Assembly: GCF_022818495.1 (NCBI RefSeq)
Contig: NZ_CP089291.1
Coordinates: 248,001 to 312,000, forward strand
Length of the DNA stretch: 64,000 nucleotides
Reading direction: 5' to 3'
From: Fodinisporobacter ferrooxydans
GTDB lineage: Bacteria > Bacillota > Bacilli > Tumebacillales > MYW30-H2
Shown: in pieces, positions 9,618-18,481 of the stretch
Layout of the letters: every line of letters begins with the position of its first letter
Numbering within the stretch: position 1 is the stretch's first letter
The notes under the pieces: model-generated
The model's database searches: none
Told to the model about the DNA's origin: nothing
Seen by the model: only the letters and a program-made list of their open reading frames with translations
Translations under genes and position numbers: made by a program

Positions 9618-9646
9618 TTGATATTTGCCACTATATATAGTACTAT
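9618..9646 (+). promoter_or_regulatory. Sigma-A-like promoter of hicAB with palindrome
   Basis: TTGATA (9618-9623) and TACTAT (9641-9646) are 17 bases apart, 20 bases before the hicA start. A perfect 12-bp palindrome ACTATATATAGT (9630-9641) lies in the spacer and reaches the first base of the -10 box, a natural place for autorepression by the HicB antitoxin or the divergent XRE protein. Confidence 0.5.
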
Positions 9647-9665
9647 AATTACAGAGGTGAGGTTG

Positions 9666-9908
9666 ATGAGTCAGTTTGAAAAACTATTACAGAAAATCAA
9701 GAATAATCCGAAACAAGTTAGCTTTGAGGAACTCGAAAAGATTCTGCGTCGTTTAGGATTCGAAGTTCGTCAACCTCGCGGCGGTTCTAGTCATTATGTA
9801 TTTCTAAAAGGACCAAAACAAATATCCATCCCAAAACACGGAAAGCATGTCAAAGTTATATATGTAGAACAAGTAATTGAGACATTGAAAGAAGAAGGAG
9901 TGATGTAA
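9666..9908 (+). CDS. hicA: HicA mRNA interferase toxin
   Basis: An 80-residue protein starting at ATG 9666 with GAGGTGAGG just upstream. It has the HicA double-stranded-RNA-binding-like fold signature: SFEELEKILRRLGFEVRQ, then GGSSHYVFLKGPKQISIPKHGKHVK, with the catalytic histidine in SSHYVF. HicA toxins cleave mRNA when not neutralised. The partner antitoxin gene begins one base after its stop, so the two are co-transcribed and probably translationally coupled. All family landmarks are present, so it looks functional. Confidence 0.92.
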   Translation: MSQFEKLLQKIKNNPKQVSFEELEKILRRLGFEVRQPRGGSSHYVFLKGPKQISIPKHGKHVKVIYVEQVIETLKEEGVM

Positions 9909-9909
9909 G

Positions 9910-10293
9910 ATGACCGAAAAGAATCTTGATTATTACCTATCTCTTCCGTATACCATTACGCTGATCCCTGCACAAGAAGGTGGCTATGTGGTTAAGATCA
10001 ACGAGCTGCCGGGTTGTCTTAGCCAAGGAGAAACTGTCGAAGAAGCGTTGTCCATGATTGAGGATGCCAAACGAGCTTGGATCGAGGTTGCTCTGGAGGT
10101 AGGAAACGATATACCTGAACCGGTTCGGGGTGAGGAAGAGTATTCGGGCAAATTTAACGTGCGTGTACCTAAGTCTCTTCACCGCCTGCTGGCCGAAAAA
10201 GCTAAAGAGGAAAAGGTCAGCCTGAACCAATATGTGAACTATCAATTGTCACGTAGCGTTGGTCATCTTACCAATAGAAACAAGGGTGTGTAA
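9910..10293 (+). CDS. hicB: HicB antitoxin with C-terminal DNA-binding domain
   Basis: A 127-residue protein. Residues 1-70 form the partial RNase-H-like HicB domain (YYLSLPYTITLIPAQEGGYV, then LPGCLSQGETVEEAL.MIEDAKRAWIE). Residues 80-115 (KFNVRVPKSLHRLLAEKAKEE, then VSLNQYVNYQLSRS) form a ribbon-helix-helix of the HicB/Arc type. It would bind and silence HicA and repress the operon promoter. A terminator follows 115 bases downstream. Confidence 0.92.
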   Translation: MTEKNLDYYLSLPYTITLIPAQEGGYVVKINELPGCLSQGETVEEALSMIEDAKRAWIEVALEVGNDIPEPVRGEEEYSGKFNVRVPKSLHRLLAEKAKEEKVSLNQYVNYQLSRSVGHLTNRNKGV

Positions 10294-10408
10294 TTAACTT
10301 CACCATGGCATGGTTTTTTGTCGAAACTTTTTTTAATTGTAAACTCCCATTTGGTACCAAAGTAAAATTTATCGGTGTTACAATATCAATAGCCATTGAC
10401 ACACCTTT

Positions 10409-10438
10409 GCCGTCTGCTGTGAGGTTGGCGGCTTTTTT
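10409..10438 (+). terminator. Terminator downstream of hicAB
   Basis: GCCGTC and GGCGGC pair over six bases (one G-T wobble) around a 12-base loop, followed by TTTTTT on the plus strand. Confidence 0.55.
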
Positions 10439-10598
10439 ATGCGAAAAAATATTTTGAAAAATGTATTGCATAAATCAGCGCCTTAAAAGCAAAGCTCCAC
10501 AAACATAATAAAAGTGGTTATAAAGGTGTCATATGGAAGTACTGATACGTAAATAAAAGAACGATCTTTCGTATCGCCGATCTGATGAATCGAATTAT

Positions 10599-10620
10599 AG
10601 GGGTGAAAAATTTCACCCCT
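10599..10620. promoter_or_regulatory. Palindrome, candidate enhancer site of the sigma-54 activator
   Basis: Perfect 10-base arms AGGGGTGAAA and TTTCACCCCT around AA, just beyond the stop codon of the enhancer-binding protein gene. It lacks the T-run expected of a terminator for that gene. A near-copy (18 of 22 bases identical) lies at 18442, about 165 bases upstream of a sigma-54 promoter. Two nearly identical palindromes bracketing one regulon suggest protein binding. In B. subtilis the RocR-dependent rocG gene is likewise activated from a site beyond its coding region. Confidence 0.5.
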
Positions 10621-10634
10621 AACGCAAAAATTTT

Positions 10635-12026
10635 TTATCTTAACTTGTACTTGTCCATTTTATATTTTAATAATTGTTTGGAAACACCCAACCGTCTGGC
10701 AGTCTCTCCTATTTTCCAGTTTGTCGTTTTTAATTCACTGATAATGATCTCTCTCTCAAATTCTTCAACAGTATCTCTTAAAGATTTTACTTTTATGTCT
10801 GCACTTCCATTTATTTCTGCGCTGTCACTCATTGAATTTTTACCAGAAATACGGATCCTTCGAGGTATATCATACAATGAGATTTGATTTGAACAAGCAT
10901 TATTATAAGCTGTTTCAATAGCATTCCTGAGCTCTCTTATATTCCCCGGCCAGTCATATCCTTTAAAACACTCTAAAACCTCCTGTTGAACGCTATCAAT
11001 AAATATGTTCATATTATTGTTGTAAAAATTTATAAAATATTCCACTAGTACTTCAATATCTTCTTTTCTCTCCGTCAAGTTTGGCAAGTCGATCTCTACA
11101 ACTCCCAACCTAAAAAATAAATCCTCTCTTAATCTTTTCTCAGCAAGTAGAATGTCCGGATCTTCGTTGGTTGCCGATATCACCCTTATATCTACATTGA
11201 TATTTTTCTTGCCGCCTATTCGCCTAACTGTCTTTTCTTCAATCGCTTTCAGAAGCTTTACTTGAAGATTGATATCTAAAGAGTTTACTTCATCTAAGAA
11301 CAATGTGCCACCTTCCGCTTGTTCAAATAGGCCAGGCATTTCTTCCGATCCTGTAAAGCTCCCTTTCGCCGTTCCAAACAAGATACTTTCCAATAAGCTT
11401 ACAGGTACAGCGCCACAGTTCAGAGAAATAAACGGTTTTTCATACCTATCACTTAAATTATGTATGGCCTGTGCGACAACTTCTTTTCCCGTACCTGTTC
11501 TGCCATATATTAATACTGTAGAGTTTGTCCTTGCTATTTTTTCAATTTTATTTTTAATGGCTTTCATCCTTGAATTGACGGTTATTATGTTATCAATCGT
11601 ATAGATTGTATTGTTTTTTCTGTAAATTTTATGGCCTGCAAATTTATCCAATGATCGAATATTGTCTTTCCTAAAGTAGTGTTTTGAAAATTCTATCGCC
11701 CCAATTATTGTATCCTCTTTTTTGATCGGGTACGTGGAATTTTTGCTTACAAAGGTGTTCCCTTTTTTGGTTATCAGTTCCTGTCTAACATTGCAAATTG
11801 CTACCCCATTTTTTAATACGTTCATCACTGTACTATTCTCATTCGTAAGGTCTCTATAAAATGAGGTTACATGTTGTCCTATAAACTCTTCAGGCCTTGT
11901 GCCAAGTTCTTTAAGAACATTTAAATCAGCCATATCATAAAAAACGATGACTCCATGTCCATCTGTTACCAAGATATTGTCATAGGCGGACAAGTCCTCA
12001 AAATTCCCCAGCGCCATGTTCAACAT
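10635..12026 (-). CDS. Sigma-54-dependent enhancer-binding protein, RocR-like
   Basis: A 463-residue regulator in three parts. The N-terminal PAS-like sensor (residues 10-125) includes ILVTDGHGVIVFYD. The AAA+ domain (about 150-385) has Walker A GRTGTGKE, Walker B GGTLFLDEVNSLD and the sigma-54 contact loop GSFTGS in place of the usual GAFTGA, followed by MPGLFEQAEGGTL as in RocR-type proteins. The C-terminal Fis-type helix-turn-helix is WKIGETARRLGVSKQLLKYK. Such proteins activate -24/-12 promoters in response to amino acids or their breakdown products. Two such promoters occur nearby, upstream of the glutamate dehydrogenase gene and of the amidohydrolase operon. Start choice between ATG 12026 and ATG 12017 is uncertain. 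Confidence 0.9.
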   Translation of the reverse strand: MLNMALGNFEDLSAYDNILVTDGHGVIVFYDMADLNVLKELGTRPEEFIGQHVTSFYRDLTNENSTVMNVLKNGVAICNVRQELITKKGNTFVSKNSTYPIKKEDTIIGAIEFSKHYFRKDNIRSLDKFAGHKIYRKNNTIYTIDNIITVNSRMKAIKNKIEKIARTNSTVLIYGRTGTGKEVVAQAIHNLSDRYEKPFISLNCGAVPVSLLESILFGTAKGSFTGSEEMPGLFEQAEGGTLFLDEVNSLDINLQVKLLKAIEEKTVRRIGGKKNINVDIRVISATNEDPDILLAEKRLREDLFFRLGVVEIDLPNLTERKEDIEVLVEYFINFYNNNMNIFIDSVQQEVLECFKGYDWPGNIRELRNAIETAYNNACSNQISLYDIPRRIRISGKNSMSDSAEINGSADIKVKSLRDTVEEFEREIIISELKTTNWKIGETARRLGVSKQLLKYKMDKYKLR

Positions 12027-12104
12027 TTCACCATCCTATCCAAAGTCAGCATAACATACTAAACATGAAACCGGAAACCAAAAGCAAAGCTGCGGAAGCC
12101 AAAA

Positions 12105-13412
12105 TCATACAAATTTTATATAAAAAATGTTAGGAAGTGTGAATGTTTCGATAAACTGAATCTTTATATACGAAAATATATATGCAGCGATTCGGGTAGA
12201 GACTTTTCGATTCCGAGCAGTTGCTAAAATATTTTGCACAGCAGCTACCATCTTTTGTTTCAGTTTATCGTTGACTTCTTCTTCGATCCAATACCATCCC
12301 TGGTTGTTTTGTACCCATTCGAAGTAGGATACTGTCACTCCTCCGGCATTTGCCAAAACATCCGGAATAATCAGCACTCCGCGTTGTGTTAAAATTTTAT
12401 CTGCCTCAGGAGTTGTGGGACCGTTCGCCGCTTCCACGATAATCGATGCCTGTATATCATGTGCGTTTGCTTCTGTAATTTGATTTTCCAAGGCTGCCGG
12501 AATTAAGAGATCACATGGTTTCACCAGCAGTTCTTCATTTGTTATAACGTTTTTGAAAATCGGTGTGACCATGCCAAAGGAATCTTTTTTGTCGATCAAA
12601 TCAGGAATTTGCAGCCCCTCTTCATCGTAAATTGCACCTCCTGCATCGCTGATTCAAACAATTTTGGCGCCCATTTGATGTAAGATTAAAGCCACATTGC
12701 TACCCACATTTCCGAATCCTTGTACAATTACACATAACCCTTCGATTGACTGGTTTCTGGTTTTTGCCGCTTCACGGGCTGCAACACAGACACCAAGCGC
12801 GGTAGCTTTTTCGCGTCCTGCTGATCCCCCTAAGATAAGTGGCTTGCCAGTAATAAAGTTAGGAGAATCATATTCCCGGATCCGGCTATACTCGTCGTAC
12901 ATCCATGCCATAATCTGGGCATTTGTATATACATCCGGCGCAGGAATATACTTTGCCGGCCCGACAACCTGGCTGATTGCACGCACATATCCGCGAGCTA
13001 AAGCTTCTTGTTCCCGAAACGACATTTGACGTGGGTCACAAACAATTCCACCTTTTGCACCGCCATAGGGCAATTCGAAGATTCCGCATTTAATGCTCAT
13101 CCAAATGGATAATGCTTTCACTTCTTCTAACGAAACGTTTGGATGGAATCGAATCCCACCTTTTGTTGGCCCTACGGAATCATTGTGTTGTGCACGAAAA
13201 CCGGTAAACACTTCAACATGACCATCATCCATATGAACAGGAATTCGTACCGTAATGACTCGAACTGGTTCTTTTAAGAGTTCGTATACTTCTTTTACGT
13301 AACCTAATTTTGTTAGTGCATCAAAAACCACTTGCTGAGTATTTCCAAGAACGTCATCTGTTACAGGTGGAGCAGCCGCTCCAATTGAGAGACGTTTGTT
13401 AGCTTTATCCAT
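12105..13412 (-). pseudogene. Glutamate dehydrogenase interrupted by an in-frame TGA
   Basis: One continuous frame encodes Glu/Leu/Phe/Val dehydrogenase: dimerisation/substrate domain with [20 protein letters not shown], catalytic lysine in [26 protein letters not shown]-binding [10 protein letters not shown]. At 12654-12656 a TGA replaces a residue in KIV-stop-ISDAGGAIYDEEG. B. subtilis RocG has glycine here, so a GGA to TGA change is the simplest explanation. The rest continues in frame to NNQGWYWIEEEV and RIAAYI, after which the last 20 or so family residues are replaced by unrelated sequence. No sign of selenocysteine or other recoding was seen. The truncated 252-residue product would lack half of the NAD domain. 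A sigma-54 promoter upstream fits rocG-type control. Confidence 0.85.
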
Positions 13413-13514
13413 CTAATTTTTCCCCAACGACAAAACACCTCTTGGTTCAAGACCGAATGAACGGGCCTCAATATGTTTTAACTTCTTAGAAATATTTAAC
13501 ACTATATTGCACAC

Positions 13515-13530
13515 GCAATTTTCATGCCAA
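13515..13530 (-). promoter_or_regulatory. Sigma-54 (-24/-12) promoter of the glutamate dehydrogenase gene
   Basis: The minus strand reads TTGGCATGAAAATTGC, with GG and GC separated by exactly 10 bases as in the consensus TTGGCACGNNNNTTGC. It lies about 100 bases upstream of the gdh start. A RocR-like sigma-54 activator is encoded directly downstream of gdh, as expected for this promoter class. Confidence 0.8.
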
Positions 13531-13576
13531 CTTTAAATAAATGAATCATCTTTATCGTTTCATGCATTCAAATTAT

Positions 13577-13636
13577 AAGCGCAATATTTTTTTGCGCTTA
13601 TTGTTGTTTTTTTGCATAATGCAAATTTTTTTGCAA
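13577..13636. promoter_or_regulatory. Palindrome cluster upstream of the gdh sigma-54 promoter
   Basis: Two symmetric elements lie 50-110 bases upstream of the -24 box: AAGCGCAA/TTGCGCTT (13577-13599, 7-base spacer) and the perfect TTTGCATAATGCAAA (13611-13625). A TTTTTTTGCAA repeat follows. Position and symmetry suit enhancer sites for a sigma-54 activator. They do not resemble the palindrome at 18442, so which protein binds is open. Confidence 0.5.
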
Positions 13637-13792
13637 TCTTTTTGTTCGAATTAATCTAATAATATCTACCAAATTGTATGCTGAAAAAGCTTAAACCGGT
13701 AAGAAATCCCATTATAAAACGGAAGAAAACACTATATTGGAAATATAGAAATAAATGTAAATTAAACAGTGCATGTATAGGATGCGGAATAC

Positions 13793-13826
13793 AAAAAGAG
13801 ACCCCGTTCAAATCAGGATCTCTTTT
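13793..13826 (-). terminator. Terminator of the MFS-amidohydrolase operon
   Basis: On the minus strand AAAAGAGATCC pairs with GGGTCTCTTTT (one wobble) around a short loop and runs into T residues. It lies 27 bases beyond the transporter stop codon and ends the 18.1-13.85 kb operon. Confidence 0.8.
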
Positions 13827-13852
13827 CACTATCCACATCTACAATTGGCCGT

Positions 13853-15091
13853 TCAGTTGTTGATCCGTGTAGGATCGGGAGTTGACACAGTCCTAGTCTG
13901 TACCCCGCTTCCCGCAAACAAGGTGAGAATGAAGGACAACAAACTTGATACGCCAAGAGTTACGATGCCCGATTTGACAAACCCTATTGGCAAGAAAGCC
14001 GCAAACACCGGGCCTCCCAGCATTGCGCCTATATTAAATAAAAAGAAAAGCCATCCAGTAACGATTCCGGTAAGTTGTTCCTTGACGGAATCCTGGCCAA
14101 GTGCTGCTGCCAAGCCTACAAAACCATTCCCTGCCCCAAATACGAATGTAAAAATGCTAAGAGCTGTCAGATCCCGACCCACACTGAACATTCCCACTCC
14201 ACTGATAAGAAGCAACAAGGATGCCAAGCGAACCACATGCTTTCTCCCGATCTTGTCAGCCAGCATTCCTATTGGAAACGTACTGATCAGCGCTCCCAAT
14301 CCATACATGGATGATATTGCAGCTGCCTGAATTGGATGGATAGACTGTACTTTTAGAAGATATTGGCTATAAAACCCTAAATACCCAAATAAAGAAATTC
14401 CATAAAGTAAGATGGCAACTGACAAAATACAAACATTTTTGTTCAAAATTCCCTTCATTCCAATCCTGTGTTTCTCTACTTTCTTATATGTTTTGGGAAC
14501 AATCAAATAAAAAGCAACAAGCGAGAGGACTGCCAAAATCCCTGAAATCACAAACGGAACCTGAATGTGGGGTAAGAATGGCGAAATAATATAGGGAGCA
14601 AAAAATATACCTGCACCATAAATGACACCAAATACGGATATCGATCTGCTTCGCGTCTTCGGAAAAATATCCCCTAAAAAGGCTATGATTGCAGGTTGAA
14701 ACATTCCTATGCCAATTCCAACCAGAAGCCGAGCGATGATTAAAGTGGCTAAACTGCGTGCCAACCCACTCACCAAAGTAAACACAGCGAAAATTGTCAC
14801 GGAAATAAGAATTGTGTATTTCACCGAAAATTTATCAAACAAAATACCCCCTATCATACTGAACAAGGCCATTCCTACCGCGTATCCAGTGGCTAAAACA
14901 CCGAGCATCGCAGGTGCTGCTTGAATATTCTGTACAACATATGGAGCGGCAAACTGAAACAAACTTCCATCAAATCCCTCTAGGAAACCAGGGATAACGG
15001 AAACCATGACAATCAGAACAAAATACGCTTTGCTTCTACCTGCAATCGAACGTATTGTCTCATCATTTCTGAGACCAAGCGGCTTTGCCAT
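13853..15091 (-). CDS. MFS transporter
   Basis: About 412 residues with twelve hydrophobic segments. The cytoplasmic loop motif GGILFDKFSVKY after helix 2 and its second-half repeat PIGMLADKIGRKHV are typical of the major facilitator superfamily. I prefer ATG 15091 (GGAAGAG upstream), giving MAKPLGLRNDET; a longer version from 15163 lacks a ribosome site. It is the last gene of an operon with two amidohydrolases under a sigma-54 promoter, so it probably imports their amide substrate or moves a product. The substrate is not recognisable. Confidence 0.85.
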   Translation of the reverse strand: MAKPLGLRNDETIRSIAGRSKAYFVLIVMVSVIPGFLEGFDGSLFQFAAPYVVQNIQAAPAMLGVLATGYAVGMALFSMIGGILFDKFSVKYTILISVTIFAVFTLVSGLARSLATLIIARLLVGIGIGMFQPAIIAFLGDIFPKTRSRSISVFGVIYGAGIFFAPYIISPFLPHIQVPFVISGILAVLSLVAFYLIVPKTYKKVEKHRIGMKGILNKNVCILSVAILLYGISLFGYLGFYSQYLLKVQSIHPIQAAAISSMYGLGALISTFPIGMLADKIGRKHVVRLASLLLLISGVGMFSVGRDLTALSIFTFVFGAGNGFVGLAAALGQDSVKEQLTGIVTGWLFFLFNIGAMLGGPVFAAFLPIGFVKSGIVTLGVSSLLSFILTLFAGSGVQTRTVSTPDPTRINN

Positions 15092-15203
15092 ATTAACTCT
15101 TCCAATAGCATCGGTTTGAAGTGCTCCAGCGATTTTGAGCACTTGTTTCATCATCTTAAACACAATTCTGCGAAAATTTACAGAAAACTGGAAAATTGTG
15201 CAA

Positions 15204-16379
15204 TTACGATAAAAACTTCAATGCAGCGTTTACAAAGATTTTCACACCGTATTCCAATGCATCTTCATCAATGGTGAAACGAGGATGATGGTGTGGATAA
15301 ACGATTCCTTTTTCCTGATTCCCTGCACCGATTACAAAATAGCATCCCGGTGCCTTTCGTAAAAACGCTGAAAAATCCTCGGCCCCCATTTTGGGTTTTT
15401 GCAGGTCAATCGCATCGTCACCGTATACTTCGAGAACTGTTTCTTCAATGACACGGGTCACCTCATCGTTGTTAATAACCGGAAAATACCCGTATTCATA
15501 GCGAAACTTATAAGTTGCTCCATGCGCTTCCGTAATCCCTTTCACGACCCGTTCCATATGAACCGGCACGGATTTACGGAATTTCTCGTCAAAACTCCGA
15601 ACCGTGCCAGCCATCTCTACGGTGTCGGCAATCACATTTGGTGCTTCTCCTCCTGTAAACTTTCCGACTGAAATTACGAGGTTATCCAGCGGATCTGTAT
15701 AACGGGAAACAATATGCTGAAGATTCGTGACCACTTGTGCGCCAATCGCAATGCTGTCGATCGTTTGATGAGGTGCAGATCCATGACCGCCTTTCCCTTT
15801 GATCGAAATCCAAAAGCCGTCCGGAGCCGCCATCATGGGACCATATACAATTCCTACTTTTCCAATTTCAAAATCTGATATCAGATGAGCACCGATGACA
15901 ACATCAACCCCCTCCATCACACCGGCATCTACCATTTCCTGCGCCCCACCCGGAAAATACTCCTCTGCATGCTGAAACAAAAAGCGTATTTCCCCCTTGA
16001 TTCGTTCCTTCAATCCCGTAAGAATCTTTGCAGTCCCTAGAAGCATGGCCGTATGTCCATCATGTCCACATGCATGCATGACACCAGGAGTCCGAGAAAC
16101 AAAAGCAAACGTATTCTCTTCATTGATCGGCAGCGCATCCATATCCGCGCGGATCGCCAGTGTTTTCCCCGGGTGTGCGCCAATCAAGCGTGCCATTACA
16201 CTATATTTTGTTGGACGTGTCACCTCAAGATTCCCAAAGGACAAAAGCGTTTCGTATACAAACTGTGATGTCTTCTCTTCATGAAAAGACAGTTCGGGAT
16301 TTTGATGGAGATGACGCCGCCAATCAATGACTTCTTTCTTTATACGCTCTATCACATCATCGAATGTTGTTGATGACAT
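15204..16379 (-). CDS. M20 family amidohydrolase (N-acyl amino acid hydrolase type)
   Basis: A 391-residue metal-dependent hydrolase starting at ATG 16379 (GGGAGG upstream; the longer frame from 16439 has none). Landmarks are WRRHLHQNPELSFHEEKTS, DMDALPINEE, the metal and catalytic cluster MHACGHDGHTAMLLGTA, QHAEEYFPGGAQEM, and the C-terminal PKMGAEDFSAFL with its metal ligand. Members cleave N-acyl (acetyl, benzoyl, indolyl) amino acids to the free amino acid. It sits between a TIM-barrel amidohydrolase (99 bases upstream, same strand) and an MFS transporter. Confidence 0.9.
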   Translation of the reverse strand: MSSTTFDDVIERIKKEVIDWRRHLHQNPELSFHEEKTSQFVYETLLSFGNLEVTRPTKYSVMARLIGAHPGKTLAIRADMDALPINEENTFAFVSRTPGVMHACGHDGHTAMLLGTAKILTGLKERIKGEIRFLFQHAEEYFPGGAQEMVDAGVMEGVDVVIGAHLISDFEIGKVGIVYGPMMAAPDGFWISIKGKGGHGSAPHQTIDSIAIGAQVVTNLQHIVSRYTDPLDNLVISVGKFTGGEAPNVIADTVEMAGTVRSFDEKFRKSVPVHMERVVKGITEAHGATYKFRYEYGYFPVINNDEVTRVIEETVLEVYGDDAIDLQKPKMGAEDFSAFLRKAPGCYFVIGAGNQEKGIVYPHHHPRFTIDEDALEYGVKIFVNAALKFLS

Positions 16380-16477
16380 ATTCAGACCTCCCAAAGAAAT
16401 AAGTTGCCACTTTCTAGTGAAATAGAAAGAAACATTCAATTGATTTTCAAATGATTAACCTGGAAACGAAAAACTGG

Positions 16478-18088
16478 CTATTCATTGCGACTTTTCTGAT
16501 AGACCAAGTTACCGCCGATATAGGTTTCTTCCACTTGAACCTCGTCAATTTGCTCCGGACTAACCTTTAGAATATCCTGGTCTAGCACCGTGAAGTCCGC
16601 ATAGTACCCTGGTTTAAGCTGCCCCACATCAGGAATTCCCGTAATTTGCTGGGCAACCCGGGTATAAAGCATGATCGCGGTAGACAAATCTACTCGCTGT
16701 TCCTGACCTGTATCTGTCCCATCATGCGCCATGCGTGTGACAGCAGACTTAAGTCCGACAAACGGATTCACCGGATCGGCCCATGCAGTCCCCGGTGCAT
16801 CCGAAGAAAAAGCGATCTTTACTCCAGCCTGCAACAGAGATTGAAAGGGATAAGAACGTTTCGTCCGATCTCTACCTAAGTTATTCAAATAGCTCTCAAT
16901 TTCCGCATATAAGAAGATCGGTTGAGTTACGATTCCGATCCCCGTTTCGGCCAAGCGGCGGATTGCTTCATTTGTAGGCAATGCAGCATGCTCGATCCGA
17001 ATCGATGGAGCGTCCGAAAGCCAGCTTTTTCTTCCGTAAAACGTATCGACAATCAAATCAATTGCTTGTTCACCCATTGCATGCACGACTAATTGGACCT
17101 CGTGCTGTTCGGCAAACTCGGCTGCCTCCAACAACTCCTGCTTGGATGTCGTGGAAATTCCATAATTTTCGCTTTCCCCTAAAAACGGCAGATTGACCCA
17201 AGCGGTTCGTCCGGACACACTGCCATCTGCGAACAGCTTTACACCCCCAACGTGAATGGGATTTTCAGCATGTTTTTTGGCAACGCTTAATACGGGCTGC
17301 TTCTTTATATCCTCCCATAAATAGTAAAGAACACTTCGCTGCCGGAGTCCTTTTTCACGGGCTGCTTCATATATAGTAAAATAATCGATGGGCTCCATTC
17401 TTGCCATAAGATCGGTTATCGCTGTGATGCCATGTGCCAGAAGTTTTGGACTTAGCTCAGCCAGAGCGGCAGCGTTATCTTCAAGTGTTCTGGTTGGCAT
17501 GACCGTAAATACTAAGTCCTTTGCATTTTCTCGTAAGGTGCCCGTTAACTCACCGTTTGCGTCTTTATCAATTTGCCCGCCTGACGGATTTGGCGTGTCT
17601 TTTTCTATCCCGGCCATTTTTAGTGCCAGACTATTCACAACAGCGATATGTCCACATGTACGTGTCACAATAACGGGAACATCGCTAGCGGCTTGATCCA
17701 AATCCCAACGTGTAGGAGCTCGTCCTTCTAACAACTTCCCTTCATCGTACCCCCAACCCTGGATCCAGGCATCCGGGCCTTGAAATTCTCGCCGTTTTCG
17801 TATTTGTTCAAGCAAACCCGCAATGGAACTGACGATTGGAGGGGAACACGCAATGTGCTTTGCTGCATCTGCCAGATACAATGGATGCAAATGAGCATCG
17901 ATGAATCCCGGAAGCACGCGGCGACCATGAAGATCTATACAATTCCCCTCCATCCCTTCAAGATCTGCTTGCTCTCCAATCCACACGATCCGTCCATCGC
18001 GTACCACCATGGCATTTGCATACGGTTGCTCAGGATTGGACGTAAAAATCCGCCCATTAAAAAAAGTATACTGTCCCACTTTATTCAT
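16478..18088 (-). CDS. TIM-barrel amidohydrolase, YtcJ/N-substituted formamide deformylase-like
   Basis: About 536 residues. Metal-site landmarks of the YtcJ-like amidohydrolase family are visible: GFIDAHLHPLYLA near the N-terminus, GGVKLFADGSVSGRTAW in the middle, VVHAMGEQAID, IRIEHAALP, and FSSDAPGTAWADPVNPF near the C-terminus, followed by LKPGYYADFTVLD. Such enzymes hydrolyse formamide or amide bonds; the substrate is unknown. ATG 18088 has GGGAGG twelve bases upstream; GTG 18121 is an alternative. It is the first gene of a three-gene operon with a near-perfect sigma-54 promoter 140 bases upstream. Confidence 0.85.
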   Translation of the reverse strand: MNKVGQYTFFNGRIFTSNPEQPYANAMVVRDGRIVWIGEQADLEGMEGNCIDLHGRRVLPGFIDAHLHPLYLADAAKHIACSPPIVSSIAGLLEQIRKRREFQGPDAWIQGWGYDEGKLLEGRAPTRWDLDQAASDVPVIVTRTCGHIAVVNSLALKMAGIEKDTPNPSGGQIDKDANGELTGTLRENAKDLVFTVMPTRTLEDNAAALAELSPKLLAHGITAITDLMARMEPIDYFTIYEAAREKGLRQRSVLYYLWEDIKKQPVLSVAKKHAENPIHVGGVKLFADGSVSGRTAWVNLPFLGESENYGISTTSKQELLEAAEFAEQHEVQLVVHAMGEQAIDLIVDTFYGRKSWLSDAPSIRIEHAALPTNEAIRRLAETGIGIVTQPIFLYAEIESYLNNLGRDRTKRSYPFQSLLQAGVKIAFSSDAPGTAWADPVNPFVGLKSAVTRMAHDGTDTGQEQRVDLSTAIMLYTRVAQQITGIPDVGQLKPGYYADFTVLDQDILKVSPEQIDEVQVEETYIGGNLVYQKSRNE

Positions 18089-18260
18089 ACGTATCGGTTT
18101 CCTCCCACTATTCTTTGACACATCAATGGTCTGAGTTTATTTCATCTACCATTCTCTCTGAATTCCACCTTTATGAAATTGCTTTCATTCATTTCTATTA
18201 TTGTCTCTATTTCGCGTACCAACCCCATGATTTTGAATGTATATTTTTGAGCATTTGATT

Positions 18261-18278
18261 AAGCAAGATACGTGCCAA
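18261..18278 (-). promoter_or_regulatory. Sigma-54 (-24/-12) promoter of the amidohydrolase operon
   Basis: The minus strand reads TTGGCACGTATCTTGCTT, a perfect fit to TTGGCACGNNNNTTGCTT. It is correctly oriented, about 140-170 bases upstream of the amidohydrolase start. Expression should depend on SigL and an activator, most simply the enhancer-binding protein encoded at 10635-12026. Confidence 0.88.
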
Positions 18279-18441
18279 TTTGTAATATTACGTTTATTTT
18301 TACCACTTTACTTATGCCCTGCATAATCAAATAGTTGAATGCTCAATCGATTTGAAACGTGTTTCATTTAAATGAGATTTTTTTATTTTTCTAATATATA
18401 AACTGACTTGAGTACATAATTTGACTTCAATCACTCTAATT

Positions 18442-18481
18442 GGGGGTAAAAAATTTCACCCTGATTGTGAAAATTTTTTTA
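18442..18481. promoter_or_regulatory. Candidate enhancer sites of the sigma-54 operon
   Basis: A 22-base imperfect palindrome with arms GGGGGTAAAA and TTTCACCCTG around two A residues differs at four positions from the perfect palindrome at 10599. A second degenerate GTGAAAA/TTTTTAC element follows at 18466. They lie about 165-200 bases upstream of the -24 box, the normal position for upstream activating sequences. Nothing else was recognised in 18122-18785. Confidence 0.55.

Noticed and set aside
12654-12656. In-frame TGA in glutamate dehydrogenase as a selenocysteine or recoding site
   Set aside because: Glycine is expected at this position, the site is not catalytic for selenium chemistry, and no SECIS-like structure was evident; a nonsense mutation is simpler.
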